This document shows, in pieces, positions 1 to 9,750 of a stretch of 44,469 nucleotides of DNA. How positions within the stretch are numbered: position 1 is the first letter of the stretch; every line of letters begins with the position of its first letter. A program made the position numbers and the translations under genes. This DNA is from Alphaproteobacteria bacterium (GTDB lineage: Bacteria; Pseudomonadota; Alphaproteobacteria; Sphingomonadales; Sphingomonadaceae): the NCBI GenBank assembly GCA_030430365.1, contig JAUIFP010000018.1:1-44469 (forward strand), written 5' to 3'. The notes beneath the pieces were generated by a model that saw only the letters and a list, made by a program, of their open reading frames with translations, did not search any database and had not been told where the DNA came from.

Positions 1-354
1 GAAGGAATGGATCGTCCCTGCCCTTGTCCGTTCGCGCCGGGCCTGTCGAAGGGCGGATGCCCCGGGCCCGCAAACGGGTGGCAGTACGAACCGAAACGCT
101 CCACCCGGACTGCTGCCGGGTTACTTTGCCGGCCGCCCCGCCCCCGTGTAAGAGGAAGACTGCACCGCCAATGTTCAGCTCAAAATATCTGAAGCGGACT
201 CAAGCGGTCCGCCCGGATTGGGCGCGCCTTTAGGGGAGGAAGTGTGATCGGTCAAGCGCGGGATGAGCCCGCAGCCCCACACCCCATAACATGCTTTCGC
301 TTGCGTTAAGTCTGTCAACTTTTCGGAAACCAGGTTTCGTCTAACAATCGATCC
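1..354. other. Gene-free upstream stretch
   Basis: No convincing gene is seen here; the short open frames have no family resemblance and no ribosome-binding site. The only structure noted is a short palindrome, GAAACC-A-GGTTTC at 326-338, lying 16 bases before the start of the next gene. It could be an operator or an mRNA hairpin. Confidence 0.4.
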
Positions 355-2913
355 ATGGATATGAGTGGGCCCCCATTTGTGCCTTCGGGAGAGGCAGAGA
401 GGCTGGCAGCGCTGTACGACGCCGCCATACTCGACACCCTGCCCGAAAAGGAGTTCGACGACATTACGCGGCTTGCCGCGCTGGCGCTGGGCGTCCAGTC
501 CTCCGCCATCAGCCTGATCGACAGCGACAGGCAGTGGTTCAAGTCCGCCCAGGGAATCCCCTTCGCCCAGACGTCGCGCGATGTCGCTTTCTGCAGCCAC
601 GCGATCGAGCAGGACGAAATCCTGGTGGTCCCCGACGCAACGCAAGATTACCGCTTCAAGGACAATCCCCTGGTCACGGCCGAAGGCGGGATACGCTTCT
701 ATGCCGGCGTTCCGCTGATCATGGCATCGGGCTATTGCCCCGGCACATTATGCGTATTCGATCCGGAGCCGCGCATGGCGCTCAAGCCGAACGAGCGCAG
801 CCTGCTGGAAGAACTCGGCAAGATGGCGACGCGGCTGATCGAATTCAGGGAAACGCGCCGCCTGGGGCGGATCGCGGCAAAGGTGGTCGAGACTTCCACC
901 GAAGGCGTCCTCGCGGCCGATACGGATGGCACGATCGTCTTCTGGAATCCCGCGGCCGAGAAGATCTTCGGCTATTCCGCGGCCCAGGCGGTCGGCCGGA
1001 ATATCGAATTGGTGGCGCCGCCCAGCTTCGGCAAATGGGATCACGAACGATTTACCCGCACGGTCAAGGCAGGCGCAGACCGCCTCGACGGCAGGCCCTT
1101 CGAAGTGGAGATCAAGCGCGCGGACGGCACGCTGGTGCCGGTCGAACTGTCCGTGGCCCCGTGGTCCAACGGCGAGGATCAGCACGGCATGGCGGCCATT
1201 GTCCGCGACATCAGGGCCCGCAAGCAGCTGGAGCGCGAAAGGGACGAGAGCAAGGCGTTTCTCGACAATGTGGTGGCCAGCCTGCCTGCCATGCTGTTCG
1301 TCAAGGACGCCAGAACGCGCGAATATGTCATGATCAACCGCACGGCTGAGGAACGGCTCAACCGCAAGGCGGAAGACGTGGTCGGCCGCACGGACAGGGA
1401 GCTGTTCCCCAAGATTGCGCCGGTTCTGGAACGCCGCGACGTCAGTTTGTTCGAAGAGGGGCAGCCGCTCAGTTTCGAAGACGAAGTCAAGCGCCCGGAC
1501 GGTTCGCGCTCCGACATCCGCACCACGCGCGTTCTGCTGGACGGGGCCAAGCGCAAAAACCAGTATATTCTGGTCCTGGCGGAAGACGTTACCGTTACCC
1601 GCAAGGCCCAGGCGGAAGTGCTGCGCCTGGCACGCTACGATTCGCTGACCGGCTTACTGAACCGCGCCAGCTTCGCCGAATTGCTGCACGATCTGGTGGA
1701 GCAGGACCAGCCCTTCGCAATGCTCAGCATCGACCTCGACCGGTTCAAGTCGGTCAACGACCAGTTCGGCCATCTGGCGGGCGACCGTGTGCTGAAACAG
1801 GTCGGCAAGCGGCTCAGCAAGATCGTCGAACCCTTCGGCCAGATTGCCCGGATCGGTGGCGACGAATTCATCGCGATCATCCAGCACGAACACCTCCGGA
1901 AAACCGCCGAATCCTGCGCCGAGGCGATCATCGAAGCGATCCGGCATCCTTTCCAGGACGATACGATTTCCGCCTATATCGGCGCGTCGGTGGGCGTCGT
2001 CGTCTATCCCGACGATGCGGTCACCACCGAAGAACTGCGCGAGAATGCGGATCTGGCCCTCTACCGCGCAAAGCAGCAGGGCCAAGGCACGACATGCTTC
2101 TTCAATGAAGACATGGACGCCGCGGCGCGCGACAAGCAGAAGCTGGAAAGCGATCTGCGCGATGCCATCGCCAATGGCGAAATCACCCTGACCTATCAGC
2201 CGGTGATTTCCCTGGAGACCGGCAAGGTCACCAGCCTGGAGGCGCTCGCAAGGTGGTGTCATCCCGCGCGCGGGCCAGTCAATCCCGAATGCTTCATCAC
2301 GCTGGCGGAAGAATGCGGGCTGATCGATACGCTCGGCGCCCAGCTGCTGCACCAGGCCTGCGCGGATGCAAGCCGGTGGCCTGCCGATGTGCGCGTGGCG
2401 GTCAATCTTTCCCCGCTGCAATTCCAGTCCGGCAAACTGCTGGAAACGGTACAGTCCGCGCTGGCCGAAAGCGGCCTGCCGGCCAATCGCCTCCAGCTTG
2501 AAGTGACGGAACGCACTCTGCTGCTCGATGTCGACGGCACGTTCGACCAGCTGGGGCAATTGCGGGCGCTGGGCATACAGACCCTGATGGATGATTTCGG
2601 CGTGGGCTATTCCTCGCTCAGCTATTTTCAGCGCTTCCGCTTCGACAAGGTGAAGCTGGACCGGTCCTTCATTTCGGATATCCAGACGTCGCATACCGCC
2701 GCCGCCATCGTGCAGGCGGTATCCGAACTGGGGCAGAAGCTCGATATGGGCGTGGTTGCCGAAGGTGTGGAAACCGAAGGGCAGATGCGCCAGCTGGCCG
2801 GCATGGGCTGCACCCACTTGCAGGGCTATCTCTTCAGCCGGCCCCTCCCCGCGAGCCAGGTGCCGCAAATCCTCACCGAATCCCTGCCGCAGGCGCTCGA
2901 ACGGGCCGCCTGA
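355..2913 (+). CDS. GAF-PAS-PAS-GGDEF-EAL cyclic-di-GMP signalling protein
   Basis: A soluble 852-residue sensor with predicted diguanylate cyclase and phosphodiesterase modules. Domains in order: GAF (about 20-165), PAS (175-285), PAS (300-415), GGDEF (425-585) and EAL (605-840). The GGDEF motif is intact at 501-505 (RIGGDEF). There is no RxxD inhibitory site five residues upstream, so product inhibition is probably absent. The EAL motif is intact (SLEALARW, E629), and the later DDFG and KLDRSF motifs are also present, so phosphodiesterase activity is plausible. No membrane segment is seen. The start is uncertain: ATG codons lie at 355 and 361 and neither has a clear Shine-Dalgarno. Whether both catalytic domains work cannot be told from sequence. 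Confidence 0.93.
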   Translation: MDMSGPPFVPSGEAERLAALYDAAILDTLPEKEFDDITRLAALALGVQSSAISLIDSDRQWFKSAQGIPFAQTSRDVAFCSHAIEQDEILVVPDATQDYRFKDNPLVTAEGGIRFYAGVPLIMASGYCPGTLCVFDPEPRMALKPNERSLLEELGKMATRLIEFRETRRLGRIAAKVVETSTEGVLAADTDGTIVFWNPAAEKIFGYSAAQAVGRNIELVAPPSFGKWDHERFTRTVKAGADRLDGRPFEVEIKRADGTLVPVELSVAPWSNGEDQHGMAAIVRDIRARKQLERERDESKAFLDNVVASLPAMLFVKDARTREYVMINRTAEERLNRKAEDVVGRTDRELFPKIAPVLERRDVSLFEEGQPLSFEDEVKRPDGSRSDIRTTRVLLDGAKRKNQYILVLAEDVTVTRKAQAEVLRLARYDSLTGLLNRASFAELLHDLVEQDQPFAMLSIDLDRFKSVNDQFGHLAGDRVLKQVGKRLSKIVEPFGQIARIGGDEFIAIIQHEHLRKTAESCAEAIIEAIRHPFQDDTISAYIGASVGVVVYPDDAVTTEELRENADLALYRAKQQGQGTTCFFNEDMDAAARDKQKLESDLRDAIANGEITLTYQPVISLETGKVTSLEALARWCHPARGPVNPECFITLAEECGLIDTLGAQLLHQACADASRWPADVRVAVNLSPLQFQSGKLLETVQSALAESGLPANRLQLEVTERTLLLDVDGTFDQLGQLRALGIQTLMDDFGVGYSSLSYFQRFRFDKVKLDRSFISDIQTSHTAAAIVQAVSELGQKLDMGVVAEGVETEGQMRQLAGMGCTHLQGYLFSRPLPASQVPQILTESLPQALERAA

Positions 2914-2932
2914 GCGGCAGCACCGCTTTCTT
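2913..2932 (+). terminator. Candidate intrinsic terminator after the GGDEF-EAL gene
   Basis: The stem AGCGG / CCGCT with loop CAGCA overlaps the stop codon and is followed by TTTCTT. It is short but correctly placed. Confidence 0.45.
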
Positions 2933-3127
2933 AGCAGACAACTTTGTGCGGCGGGCTTCCACGCCTGCCCGGGCCGCACGCGCCTCCTCCACCCGACGGT
3001 CACCAGCGGAACAAATGCGGCGGCTGTCCCGTTTTCGTGATAATAATCCCGTGAGGCCGCTTTCCGGCCGGAAGCCCGGCAAAGAAGCCCGGCGCAGGAG
3101 AGCGATCCGCCAGAAAGGAACTGCCCC

Positions 3128-3541
3128 ATGCAACGCATGACCGCCCCCCTTCGCCCACTGAGCGCCCTCGCCGCTCTCGGCTCCGCGCTCGCCCTCTCCG
3201 CCTGCGCGATGGACGACAATGACCCGCAAAGCGCGGCGGCCGCCAGCTCCGACAGGCAATGTTTCTGGGCCGGTTCGGTCAGCGGATTTCGCGACGCGCC
3301 CGAACGCGACACGATCTATATCGATGTCGGCGTGAGCGACACCTATGAATTCAAGACCTTCGGCACCTGCCCCGATCTGGACTTCACCGAAACGCTCGCC
3401 CTGCGTTCGCGCGGAGGCAATTATATCTGCAATGCGATGGACGTGGACCTGATCGTACCGGATAGCCTGACCGGCCCGGACCGCTGCCCGGTCCGCATGA
3501 TCCGCAAGCTCGAACCGGGAGAACCCGGCGCGCAGAAATAG
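3128..3541 (+). CDS. DUF6491-type lipoprotein
   Basis: A 137-residue predicted lipoprotein. A basic N-terminus and hydrophobic stretch end in a lipobox (LSAC, Cys at about 27). The mature part has the pattern of the DUF6491 family known from Caulobacter and sphingomonads: CFWAGSVSGF near the start, a central acidic TIYIDVGVSD strand, CPDLDF, a LRSRGGNYIC segment and CPVRMIRKL near the end. Four cysteines after the lipobox could form two disulfides in the periplasm. The start has a good ribosome site (AAAGGA, 8 bases upstream). No function is known for the family. It stands alone between the c-di-GMP gene and a gene-free stretch. Confidence 0.8.
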   Translation: MQRMTAPLRPLSALAALGSALALSACAMDDNDPQSAAAASSDRQCFWAGSVSGFRDAPERDTIYIDVGVSDTYEFKTFGTCPDLDFTETLALRSRGGNYICNAMDVDLIVPDSLTGPDRCPVRMIRKLEPGEPGAQK

Positions 3542-4459
3542 GGCGCTCTGGATGAGATCCACGCTTCCAATGTAGGTTTTAGGCTGCAATCTGCTGGGGG
3601 TTGTGGAGACTCCTGGTTTAGCCCCTCAAGAGCCGGGCGCGGCCCATCCGGGCCGCTTGGCTTCCTCGCATATGCTCGGGCGCGCGTTTTTGTGCGCTAT
3701 CGCCTTCGGCTACTTGAGCGCCGTCTTGTGCGCTATCGCCTGCAGCTGCGTGATCCTTTGGATTGCGCACGCCATCCGGCGTGCGATCTCCTCGCGCGCT
3801 GCGAGCAAGCTCGGCGCGCTGCGGACGGCCGGTCGGCCTTGCGAAGCCTGCGGCTTCGGGGCTCCTAAAGTCGAGTTCCTGGTCTGCGTTTGCCTTCGGC
3901 TGCTTAAGCGGGGCGGTTCACACCAAGGCGACACATTCCACCCGCCAAGTTTACGCTTTTTCCCGCAAGGTGACACTTTGCGCCCGCCAAGGTTACACTT
4001 TGGGCGCAAGGTGACGCTTTTGGCGCATTCGCGGCGTCGGAGCGCCCCGGATCGGGTTGTGTCTCTGCGCGGGCAGCATGGGCCTGCGGAAGCGTTTTGC
4101 GGTGTTCGCATCTTCCCGAAACCCTCTCTATTCCGCCATTCTCAGGGGCGCGACTTTGCATCGCACCGCCCTCGCCCGGCAGTGATTGCCTCGCGGGGTT
4201 TTCACCCCCTTGGACAGTGTGAACTTTGTCAACCGAAAGAGAAAGGGGGCGACCCCCCGAAGAGAGCCGCCCCCAAGTCGGGAATCACAGCGGGAGTTGA
4301 AGTGCCGCAATTCCACAGGTCGCAATTCTACAAGAACCCGCAAGCGGGGCCCCGCGCAATCGCGCGATTCGCGGCGTTTCGGGATGGGACGGTATTGAGC
4401 CAGCTATTAATTGCAGATCGGAGCAAATCTGGAAGGCCCCGGTACTTGGCCCGGCGCGT
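3542..4459. other. Long gene-free stretch with short repeats
   Basis: About 0.9 kb without a supported gene. A long open frame on the plus strand runs through it into the LysR gene, but it has no family character. It contains a GC-rich hairpin (GCGGCCC / GGGCCGC, 3639-3656), a 14-bp direct repeat TGTGCGCTATCGCC (3691-3704 and 3727-3740), two related CCTTCGGCTxCTTxAGCG blocks (near 3702 and 3892), and a tandem-repeat tract listed separately. It could be a decayed insertion or a structured intergenic region. Confidence 0.6.
3925..4026. repeat. Five tandem iteron-like units of about 20 bp
   Basis: Five imperfect direct units begin at 3925, 3947, 3967, 3989 and 4008 and are 22, 20, 22, 19 and 19 bp long. 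Each starts AAG and contains a variant of AAGGTGACACTTTG followed by a GC-rich end. Units 3, 4 and 5 are closest to each other. The size and spacing, about two helix turns, would suit serial binding of a protein, but no binding protein can be named. Confidence 0.6.
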
Positions 4460-5254
4460 CTATTCGGAAGCGGTGAGGAACTCCACCAGCGCCCGAACCT
4501 TCTTCTGCCGCCATTGCGGACGCGGGGCGACCAGCCAGTATGCGCGGCGGCCCGGCTCCGGCTCTTCAATCACTTTCAGCCGCCCATCCTCGATCGCCTG
4601 TTCCACCAGCAGCAGCGGCAGCATCGCCTTGCCCATGCCGCCCACGGCGCTGGACATGGCCTGCCCCGCATTGGTGACGGTGAGCACCGGATTGACGCCT
4701 TCGGGCAGTTCGAAATCGGGCCAGGCAATCCATTCGTCTGGCGCGCCGTCCGCCGCCACGAGCACGCGGCGCGGTTCGCTGAGCGCGACGCCTTCCAGGT
4801 CGCCGGGCCCGTCGATCAGGCGGATGGCAAGGTCCAGATTAGCCTCGGTAAAGTCCACTTCCTCCCCGCCGACGAGCTGGAAGCGGACATGAGGGTTGGC
4901 CTGGCGGAAAGCTGCAAGGCGCGGCGCGAGCCACTGGGCATAGAATTCGCGCGGGGCAGCGATGGTGTAGATGTCGCTCGCCTGGCCGGACTGCATGGCC
5001 TGCACCGACTCTTCGAAGCGCAGGAAGCCTTCACGCAGCGGATCGAGCCCGGATACCGCCTCGTCCGTCAGTTCCAGCCCCTTGGAAGTGCGGCGGAACA
5101 GCACGACGCCGAGCACATCTTCCAGCGCGCGGATCTGCTGGCCCACGGCCGCCGGCGTCACCGCCAGTTCGTCCGCGGCGCGCGTGAAGGACAGGTGCCG
5201 CGCGGCGGCATCGAACACGCGCAAGGCGTTGAGAGGCAGATGGGTACGCTTCAT
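4460..5254 (-). CDS. LysR-family regulator, GcvA-like
   Basis: A 264-residue LysR-type transcriptional regulator. The N-terminal winged helix (about 1-65) opens with LPLNALRVFDAAARHLSFTRAADELAVTPAAV, the pattern of the GcvA/AmpR subgroup, and is followed by the linker helix and a substrate-binding domain to the end. I chose the ATG at 5254 (MKRTHLPLN) because the domain begins there; an upstream in-frame start at 5296 adds 14 residues without conserved character. GcvA-type regulators often act on a divergent neighbour, but nothing is divergent here, so the target and effector are unknown. The C-terminus (RRAYWLVAPRPQWRQKKVRALVEFL) is typical of the family. Confidence 0.9.
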   Translation of the reverse strand: MKRTHLPLNALRVFDAAARHLSFTRAADELAVTPAAVGQQIRALEDVLGVVLFRRTSKGLELTDEAVSGLDPLREGFLRFEESVQAMQSGQASDIYTIAAPREFYAQWLAPRLAAFRQANPHVRFQLVGGEEVDFTEANLDLAIRLIDGPGDLEGVALSEPRRVLVAADGAPDEWIAWPDFELPEGVNPVLTVTNAGQAMSSAVGGMGKAMLPLLLVEQAIEDGRLKVIEEPEPGRRAYWLVAPRPQWRQKKVRALVEFLTASE

Positions 5255-5431
5255 GGGTGGAGAGCATTTAGGGACGCTGCGCCCCGGGGGCAACAAAACT
5301 TGGCTTTCCCGGCCTTAAGCAGCGGCAGTAGAAGGGGAAAAGCCCCGTCCTCAAGCAGCGAAGCGGTAGGACAGATAAAAAACCCGTTCGGCCTTGCGGT
5401 TCGCTGGTCGCGAACCGGGCAGCACGTCAAT

Positions 5432-5830
5432 TCAGTCTGCAGTGGCGGGGGCGGCCAGCGGGAAGAAGGGGATCGCCACTTCCAGCATCGATCCGTCTTC
5501 GCGGCGCAAGGTATAGAAGCCCTCCATGCTGCCATGCGGCGTAGTGAGCGGGCAGCCGGACACATAGTCGTGGCTCTGGCCCGGCAGCAGGATCGGCGTT
5601 TCACCCACGACGCCTTCGCCGTTGACGATATTGACCATGCCGCTGCCATCGGTGATGCGCCAGTGGCGCGTCATCAGCTGCACCGTCTCGTCCGATCCGT
5701 TCTCGATCCGGATGTGATAGACCCAGAACCACTTGCCAGCTTCCACCCGCGACTGATCGGGCATGAAGTTCACCGCCACCCTGACAGTGATCCCATGCGT
5801 GATCGCGGCGTGCTGGAAAAGTTCCTTCAT
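5432..5830 (-). CDS. apaG: ApaG domain protein
   Basis: A 132-residue ApaG protein with an FN3-like beta sandwich. Family marks are FWVYHIRIEN, the QLMTRHWRITDG core, the VVGETPILLPGQSHDYVSGCPL segment and GSMEGFY near the end. In enterobacteria ApaG lies beside apaH and has been linked to divalent cation efflux, but its biochemical role is unsettled. Start taken at MKELFQHAAITHG, where the family alignment would begin; the upstream extension is not conserved in type. It is separated from the LysR gene by about 180 bases and faces the same way. Confidence 0.92.
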   Translation of the reverse strand: MKELFQHAAITHGITVRVAVNFMPDQSRVEAGKWFWVYHIRIENGSDETVQLMTRHWRITDGSGMVNIVNGEGVVGETPILLPGQSHDYVSGCPLTTPHGSMEGFYTLRREDGSMLEVAIPFFPLAAPATAD

Positions 5831-5922
5831 GAGTCGCAAGCGTAACGTTCTTGCCGCCGGGGGCAAGGGGCAAGCGGCAAGTTGTCACAGTCTGGCCAAA
5901 TTGCTCCGCCTCGCAGCCGCCC

Positions 5923-7425
5923 TCAATGCGGCGCCAGGCCCATTTCCAGACCCGTCCGGTCCTCCAGCGCGAATCTGTCGACCAGGTCCGCACTGGCGGT
6001 GTTGATGCCCTCCACGCGCACATGGCGGCCGTTGCGGCGCATCCGGTCGACCGCCTTGTCCAGCGCGCCGACGGCGGAAATGTCCCAGAAATGGGCCGAG
6101 GAAACGTCGATCACCACTTCGTCCGCCGGATCATCGAACTGGCTTTCAGGCCCGAGCTTGGAAAGGAAGCGGTCGACCGAGGCGAAGAAGATCTGCCCGG
6201 TGACGACATAGACCGTGCGGGTGGCCTCTCGCCGGCGCTCCACGCTGAACATCTGGCGCACCTTGTTGGCGAAGAACATGCCCGAAAGCAGCACGCCCGC
6301 CAGCACGCCCAGCGCCAGGTCATGCGTGGCGACCACGACCGCGACTGTCGCCAGCATCACGAAGGAAGAGCTGCGCGGATGGTGCTTGAGATTGGCGATC
6401 GAGTTCCAGCTGAACGTGCCGATCGACACCATGATCATCACCGCGACCAGTGCCGGCATCGGCACCTGCCCCACCCAGGAGCCCAGAAGAGTGAGCAGGA
6501 TGAGCAGCGTCGCGCCTGCCGTGAACGCGGAAAGTCGCCCGCGCCCGCCCGAGGCAATGTTGATCACCGACTGGCCGATCATCGCGCAGCCGCCCATGCC
6601 GCCAAACATAGCCGCCACGATATTGGCCGCGCCCTGACCCGTGCATTCGCGGCGCTTGTCGCTGTCCGTGTGCGTCAGATCGTCCACGATCTGCGCGGTC
6701 AGCAGCGATTCCAGCAGGCCGACTGCCGCCATCGTCAGCGAATAGGGCAGGATGATCCAGAAGGTTTCCATGGTCAGCGGCACGTCAGGCGGGGCCAGCG
6801 TCGGCAGGCCGTCGGGCAGCTCGCCCATATCGCCGACCGTATTGACCGAGAGGCCGAAGCCGATCGAAATCGCGGAGAGCACCAGGATCGCCATCAGCGG
6901 CGACGGGAACGCCTTGGTCAGGCGCGGGAAGAGATAGATGATCGCCAGGCCGCCTGCGACCATGGCATAGGTTTCCCAGCCCACGCCCGTGAGCTGCGGC
7001 AATTGCGCCATGAAGATCAGGATCGCCAGCGCATTGACGAAACCGGTGATGACCGAGCGCGAGACGAACTGCATCAGCAGGTCGAGCCGCAAAATGGCGG
7101 CGACGCCCTGGATCAGGCCCATCAAGATCGTCGCGGCGAAGAGATATTCCACGCCGTGATCGCGCACCAGCGGCACCACTACCACCGCCACTGCGGCGGT
7201 GGCGGCGGAGATCATGCCCGGCCGTCCGCCGGTGAAGGAGATCACCAGCGCTATAGCAACGGAGGCATAGAGGCCGACGCTGGGGTCCACGCCCGCGATG
7301 ATCGAAAAGCCGATGGCTTCGGGAATGAGCGCGAGCGCCACCACGATGCCGGCGAGCACATCGCCGCGAATGTTGGAAAGCCAGTCGCGGCGCATAGCCG
7401 CCCCGATCGAGCCGGTTTCGGACAT
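5923..7425 (-). CDS. SulP/SLC26-family anion transporter with STAS domain
   Basis: A 500-residue inner-membrane transporter. The N-terminal two-thirds is a multi-span SulP domain opening with [33 protein letters not shown], the family signature. A cytosolic STAS domain follows (about 395-490, with [23 protein letters not shown]). SulP proteins carry sulfate, bicarbonate, or dicarboxylates; the sequence alone does not fix the substrate. No carbonic anhydrase gene is adjacent, so there is no contextual support for bicarbonate uptake. Start at 7425 (MSETGS); a later Met 11 is possible. The STAS domain is complete and appears unbroken. Confidence 0.93.
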   Translation of the reverse strand: MSETGSIGAAMRRDWLSNIRGDVLAGIVVALALIPEAIGFSIIAGVDPSVGLYASVAIALVISFTGGRPGMISAATAAVAVVVVPLVRDHGVEYLFAATILMGLIQGVAAILRLDLLMQFVSRSVITGFVNALAILIFMAQLPQLTGVGWETYAMVAGGLAIIYLFPRLTKAFPSPLMAILVLSAISIGFGLSVNTVGDMGELPDGLPTLAPPDVPLTMETFWIILPYSLTMAAVGLLESLLTAQIVDDLTHTDSDKRRECTGQGAANIVAAMFGGMGGCAMIGQSVINIASGGRGRLSAFTAGATLLILLTLLGSWVGQVPMPALVAVMIMVSIGTFSWNSIANLKHHPRSSSFVMLATVAVVVATHDLALGVLAGVLLSGMFFANKVRQMFSVERRREATRTVYVVTGQIFFASVDRFLSKLGPESQFDDPADEVVIDVSSAHFWDISAVGALDKAVDRMRRNGRHVRVEGINTASADLVDRFALEDRTGLEMGLAPH

Positions 7426-7530
7426 AGAGCAAATCCCGATTGTCTGATGCGCGGGTGCTTGCCGCCCTGCGCGTTAGGAAGGGCCGCGCCTAGCGATATG
7501 TGTTGCAATGCACAACCGGCAGTGTGGAAC

Positions 7531-8139
7531 TCACTTCGGCGGCACGAACGCCTTACGCGCCTTTTCCACCTCCGGACGGATTACGCATCTCTGCGCATGG
7601 TCGTTGACCAGGCCCATGGCCTGCATGAAGGCATAGACCGTCGTCGGGCCGACAAACTTCCAGCCGCGCTTGCGCAAATCCTTCGACAAGGCAACGGATT
7701 CGGCCGAGGTCGATACGCTCTGCGGCGCGGCCAGGGCGCCCTGGTCGGGTTCCCAGCTCCAGAAATAGGCAGCGAGGGAGCCGAATTCCCCGGCCAGTTC
7801 GATCGCGCGCTGCGCATTGTTGATCGCCGCTTCGATCTTGCCGCGATGGCGGACAATGCCGGCATCCTGCAGCAGGCGCTCGACATCGGCTTCCCCGAAT
7901 TCGGCGACCGCGCGATAGTCGAACCCGGCAAAGGCCGCTCTGAAATTCTCACGCTTTGCCAAGATCGTGCGCCAGCTCAGACCCGACTGGAACCCTTCCA
8001 GGCAGAGCTTTTCGAACAGGCGAATATCGTCCGCCACGGGGAAGCCCCATTCGCGGTCATGATAGTCCAGGAAATCGGGCGCGGCGCCGGTCCATGTACA
8101 GCGGGCCCGCCCATCCGGCGCGATGAAATCAGCCTTCAC
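7531..8139 (-). CDS. tag: DNA-3-methyladenine glycosylase I
   Basis: A 202-residue Tag glycosylase that removes 3-methyladenine from alkylated DNA in base-excision repair. Family marks are RCTWTG near the start, DYHDREWGFPV, FEKLCLEGFQSGLSWRTIL, the helix-hairpin-helix region around DVERLLQDAGIVRHRGKI, and a C-terminal FVGPTTVYAFMQAMGLVNDH. The zinc-ligand pattern (Cys near the start, late His and Cys in NDHAQRC) is present. I place the start at the GTG at 8139, which has GGAGA six bases upstream and gives the usual length; an in-frame TTG at 8205 adds 22 unconserved residues. The gene follows the sensor kinase on the same strand. Confidence 0.93.
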   Translation of the reverse strand: MKADFIAPDGRARCTWTGAAPDFLDYHDREWGFPVADDIRLFEKLCLEGFQSGLSWRTILAKRENFRAAFAGFDYRAVAEFGEADVERLLQDAGIVRHRGKIEAAINNAQRAIELAGEFGSLAAYFWSWEPDQGALAAPQSVSTSAESVALSKDLRKRGWKFVGPTTVYAFMQAMGLVNDHAQRCVIRPEVEKARKAFVPPK

Positions 8140-8217
8140 ACCCAGTCTCCCGCGCGAATTCCAGCGCCCGGCAACAACCCTGCCGCCTTCCACCTCAAGC
8201 CGCAAAGGCAGGCAAAA

Positions 8218-9573
8218 CTATGCTGCGGAGGGAACCATCGGTGCGCGCGCCAGAGCTTCTTTGGCAGCCAGCGACCAGACAATCCCTTCCGGACGGTAAT
8301 CGATACCGACTTCGGCCTGAAGCTTGAGCCGCGGCACATCGCAGATAAGCGTGGTGCCGAAGCCCTTGCGGCTGGGCGGCATCACCGGCGGCCCGTCATG
8401 CTCGCTCCAGCTGATCGTGAGCGACAAGGGCCCTTCCCCCTGCTCCCACCGGATGCTGACCTTGCCTTCCGCCACGGAAAGCGAGCCGTATTTAAGCGAA
8501 TTGGTCGTCAGTTCGTGCAGGGCCATGCCGATCGCTTCGGCTGCGCCGGCACTGAGCGCCAGATCCGGGCCAAGTATTTCGATCTGTTCGAGCCCATCCT
8601 CGCCAAGAAAACGCAATTGCCGTCGGACCAGCTCTTCCAGGCTGACTTCGCGCCACTGGCCGCGGACGAGCAGATCCTGATTGGTCGCAAGGCCGGCCAT
8701 GCGCTGTTCGAAGCGCTGGACGAATTCGGAATCATTGCTTGCAGTGCGCCGTGCCAGCGCCTGGACGGTAGAGAGCAAATTCTTCGAACGGTGATTGACC
8801 TCGCGTAGCAGCAAGCGGACATGCTCTGCCTGCTCGCGCTGCTCGGTGATGTCGGTGTTGGTCCCGAACCACTGCGCAATATTGCCGCTTTCATCGCGGA
8901 TCGGCACGGCCCGCGAGAGGAACCAGCGATATTCACCGTCCTTGCCGCGCAGGGGGAAAATGTCTTCCCATTCATCCCCCGTATCCCAGCTGTGCTGAAT
9001 GCGGGCGACCACCCGTTCGACGTGATCGGGATGATGGACTTTGGTCCAGCCCCATCCTTCCATCTCGTCCAGGGTCGTCCCCGTGTAATCGAACCAGCGG
9101 CGATTATACCATCCGATGAGCCCGTCCGCCCCGGCAATCCATGCAAATTGCGAGATGTTGTCCGCCAGCAGGCGGAAACGCCGCTCGCTCGCTTCGAGCA
9201 ATTGCTGGGTGGAAAGGAAATGCTCCGCATCGCGGGCAATCTTGCTGGCCCCGATGACTTGCCCGTTTTCGTCAAGCACAGGCGAAACGGTAATGAACAC
9301 ATCGACAAGCGAGCCATCCTTGCGCTGGCGCACCGTCACGAATTGACCGACGCGTTCGCCTGCCCTGATCCGGGCAAGGATTTCGTCTTCTTCCTGCTGC
9401 CGATCCTCCGGAATGAGCTTGCGGATCGACTGGCCGATCATCTCATCCGCAGAAAAACCGAACAGTCTTTCTGCCGCTGGATTCCAGCTGATGACCTTGC
9501 TGTCGAGGTCTTTGGCAATGATCGCGTCGTCGGACGATTCGACCAGTGCGGTATAGTGATCCTGTGCTTTCAC
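8218..9573 (-). CDS. PAS-PAS HWE-family sensor histidine kinase
   Basis: A soluble sensor kinase of about 451 residues. Two PAS domains (about 8-125 and 130-255, each followed by a PAC-like segment) precede an HWE kinase core. The phospho-accepting histidine lies in LLREVNHRSKNLLSTVQALA, the N box is HELTTNSLKYGSLS, and the WxE residues that name the family are in SWSEHDGPP. HWE kinases in alphaproteobacteria often feed light, redox or general stress signalling; no partner response regulator is adjacent. The start is uncertain: GTG at 9573 (VKAQDHYTALVESSDDAII) lies close to the first PAS domain, while a TTG at 9636 would add 21 residues. No flavin-binding cysteine motif (NCRFLQ) of a LOV domain is seen, so light sensing is unlikely. 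Confidence 0.9.
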   Translation of the reverse strand: MKAQDHYTALVESSDDAIIAKDLDSKVISWNPAAERLFGFSADEMIGQSIRKLIPEDRQQEEDEILARIRAGERVGQFVTVRQRKDGSLVDVFITVSPVLDENGQVIGASKIARDAEHFLSTQQLLEASERRFRLLADNISQFAWIAGADGLIGWYNRRWFDYTGTTLDEMEGWGWTKVHHPDHVERVVARIQHSWDTGDEWEDIFPLRGKDGEYRWFLSRAVPIRDESGNIAQWFGTNTDITEQREQAEHVRLLLREVNHRSKNLLSTVQALARRTASNDSEFVQRFEQRMAGLATNQDLLVRGQWREVSLEELVRRQLRFLGEDGLEQIEILGPDLALSAGAAEAIGMALHELTTNSLKYGSLSVAEGKVSIRWEQGEGPLSLTISWSEHDGPPVMPPSRKGFGTTLICDVPRLKLQAEVGIDYRPEGIVWSLAAKEALARAPMVPSAA

Positions 9574-9750
9574 GGTGTCGGCGTTTTCCCATCTTCTTTC
9601 ACAGCCAGTTGCGAAAGCGGACTGAGAGTAAAGCAATTGTGGCTGCGCGGCGAATCAAATCGGGGAAGCCTCCCACTTAACCGCAACGATTAATTCTTGC
9701 GAACGCTTCGCATTAGCGTTAAATCCATGATGCCAAACATGGAGATTCGC

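Noticed and set aside
1654-3312. 552-codon minus-strand frame
   Set aside because: Shadow of the GGDEF-EAL gene, which has complete domain motifs in the other frame.
3603-4892. 429-codon open frame on the plus strand through the gene-free stretch and into the LysR gene
   Set aside because: Composition is that of high-GC noise, no family pattern, and its second half is antisense to a clear LysR gene.
5923-7425. Calling the SulP transporter a bicarbonate carrier
   Set aside because: No carbonic anhydrase fusion or neighbour and no way to read substrate from sequence here.
5851-8808. 985-codon open frame on the plus strand
   Set aside because: It is antisense to SulP, Tag and the sensor kinase and shows His/Arg/Asp-rich shadow composition.
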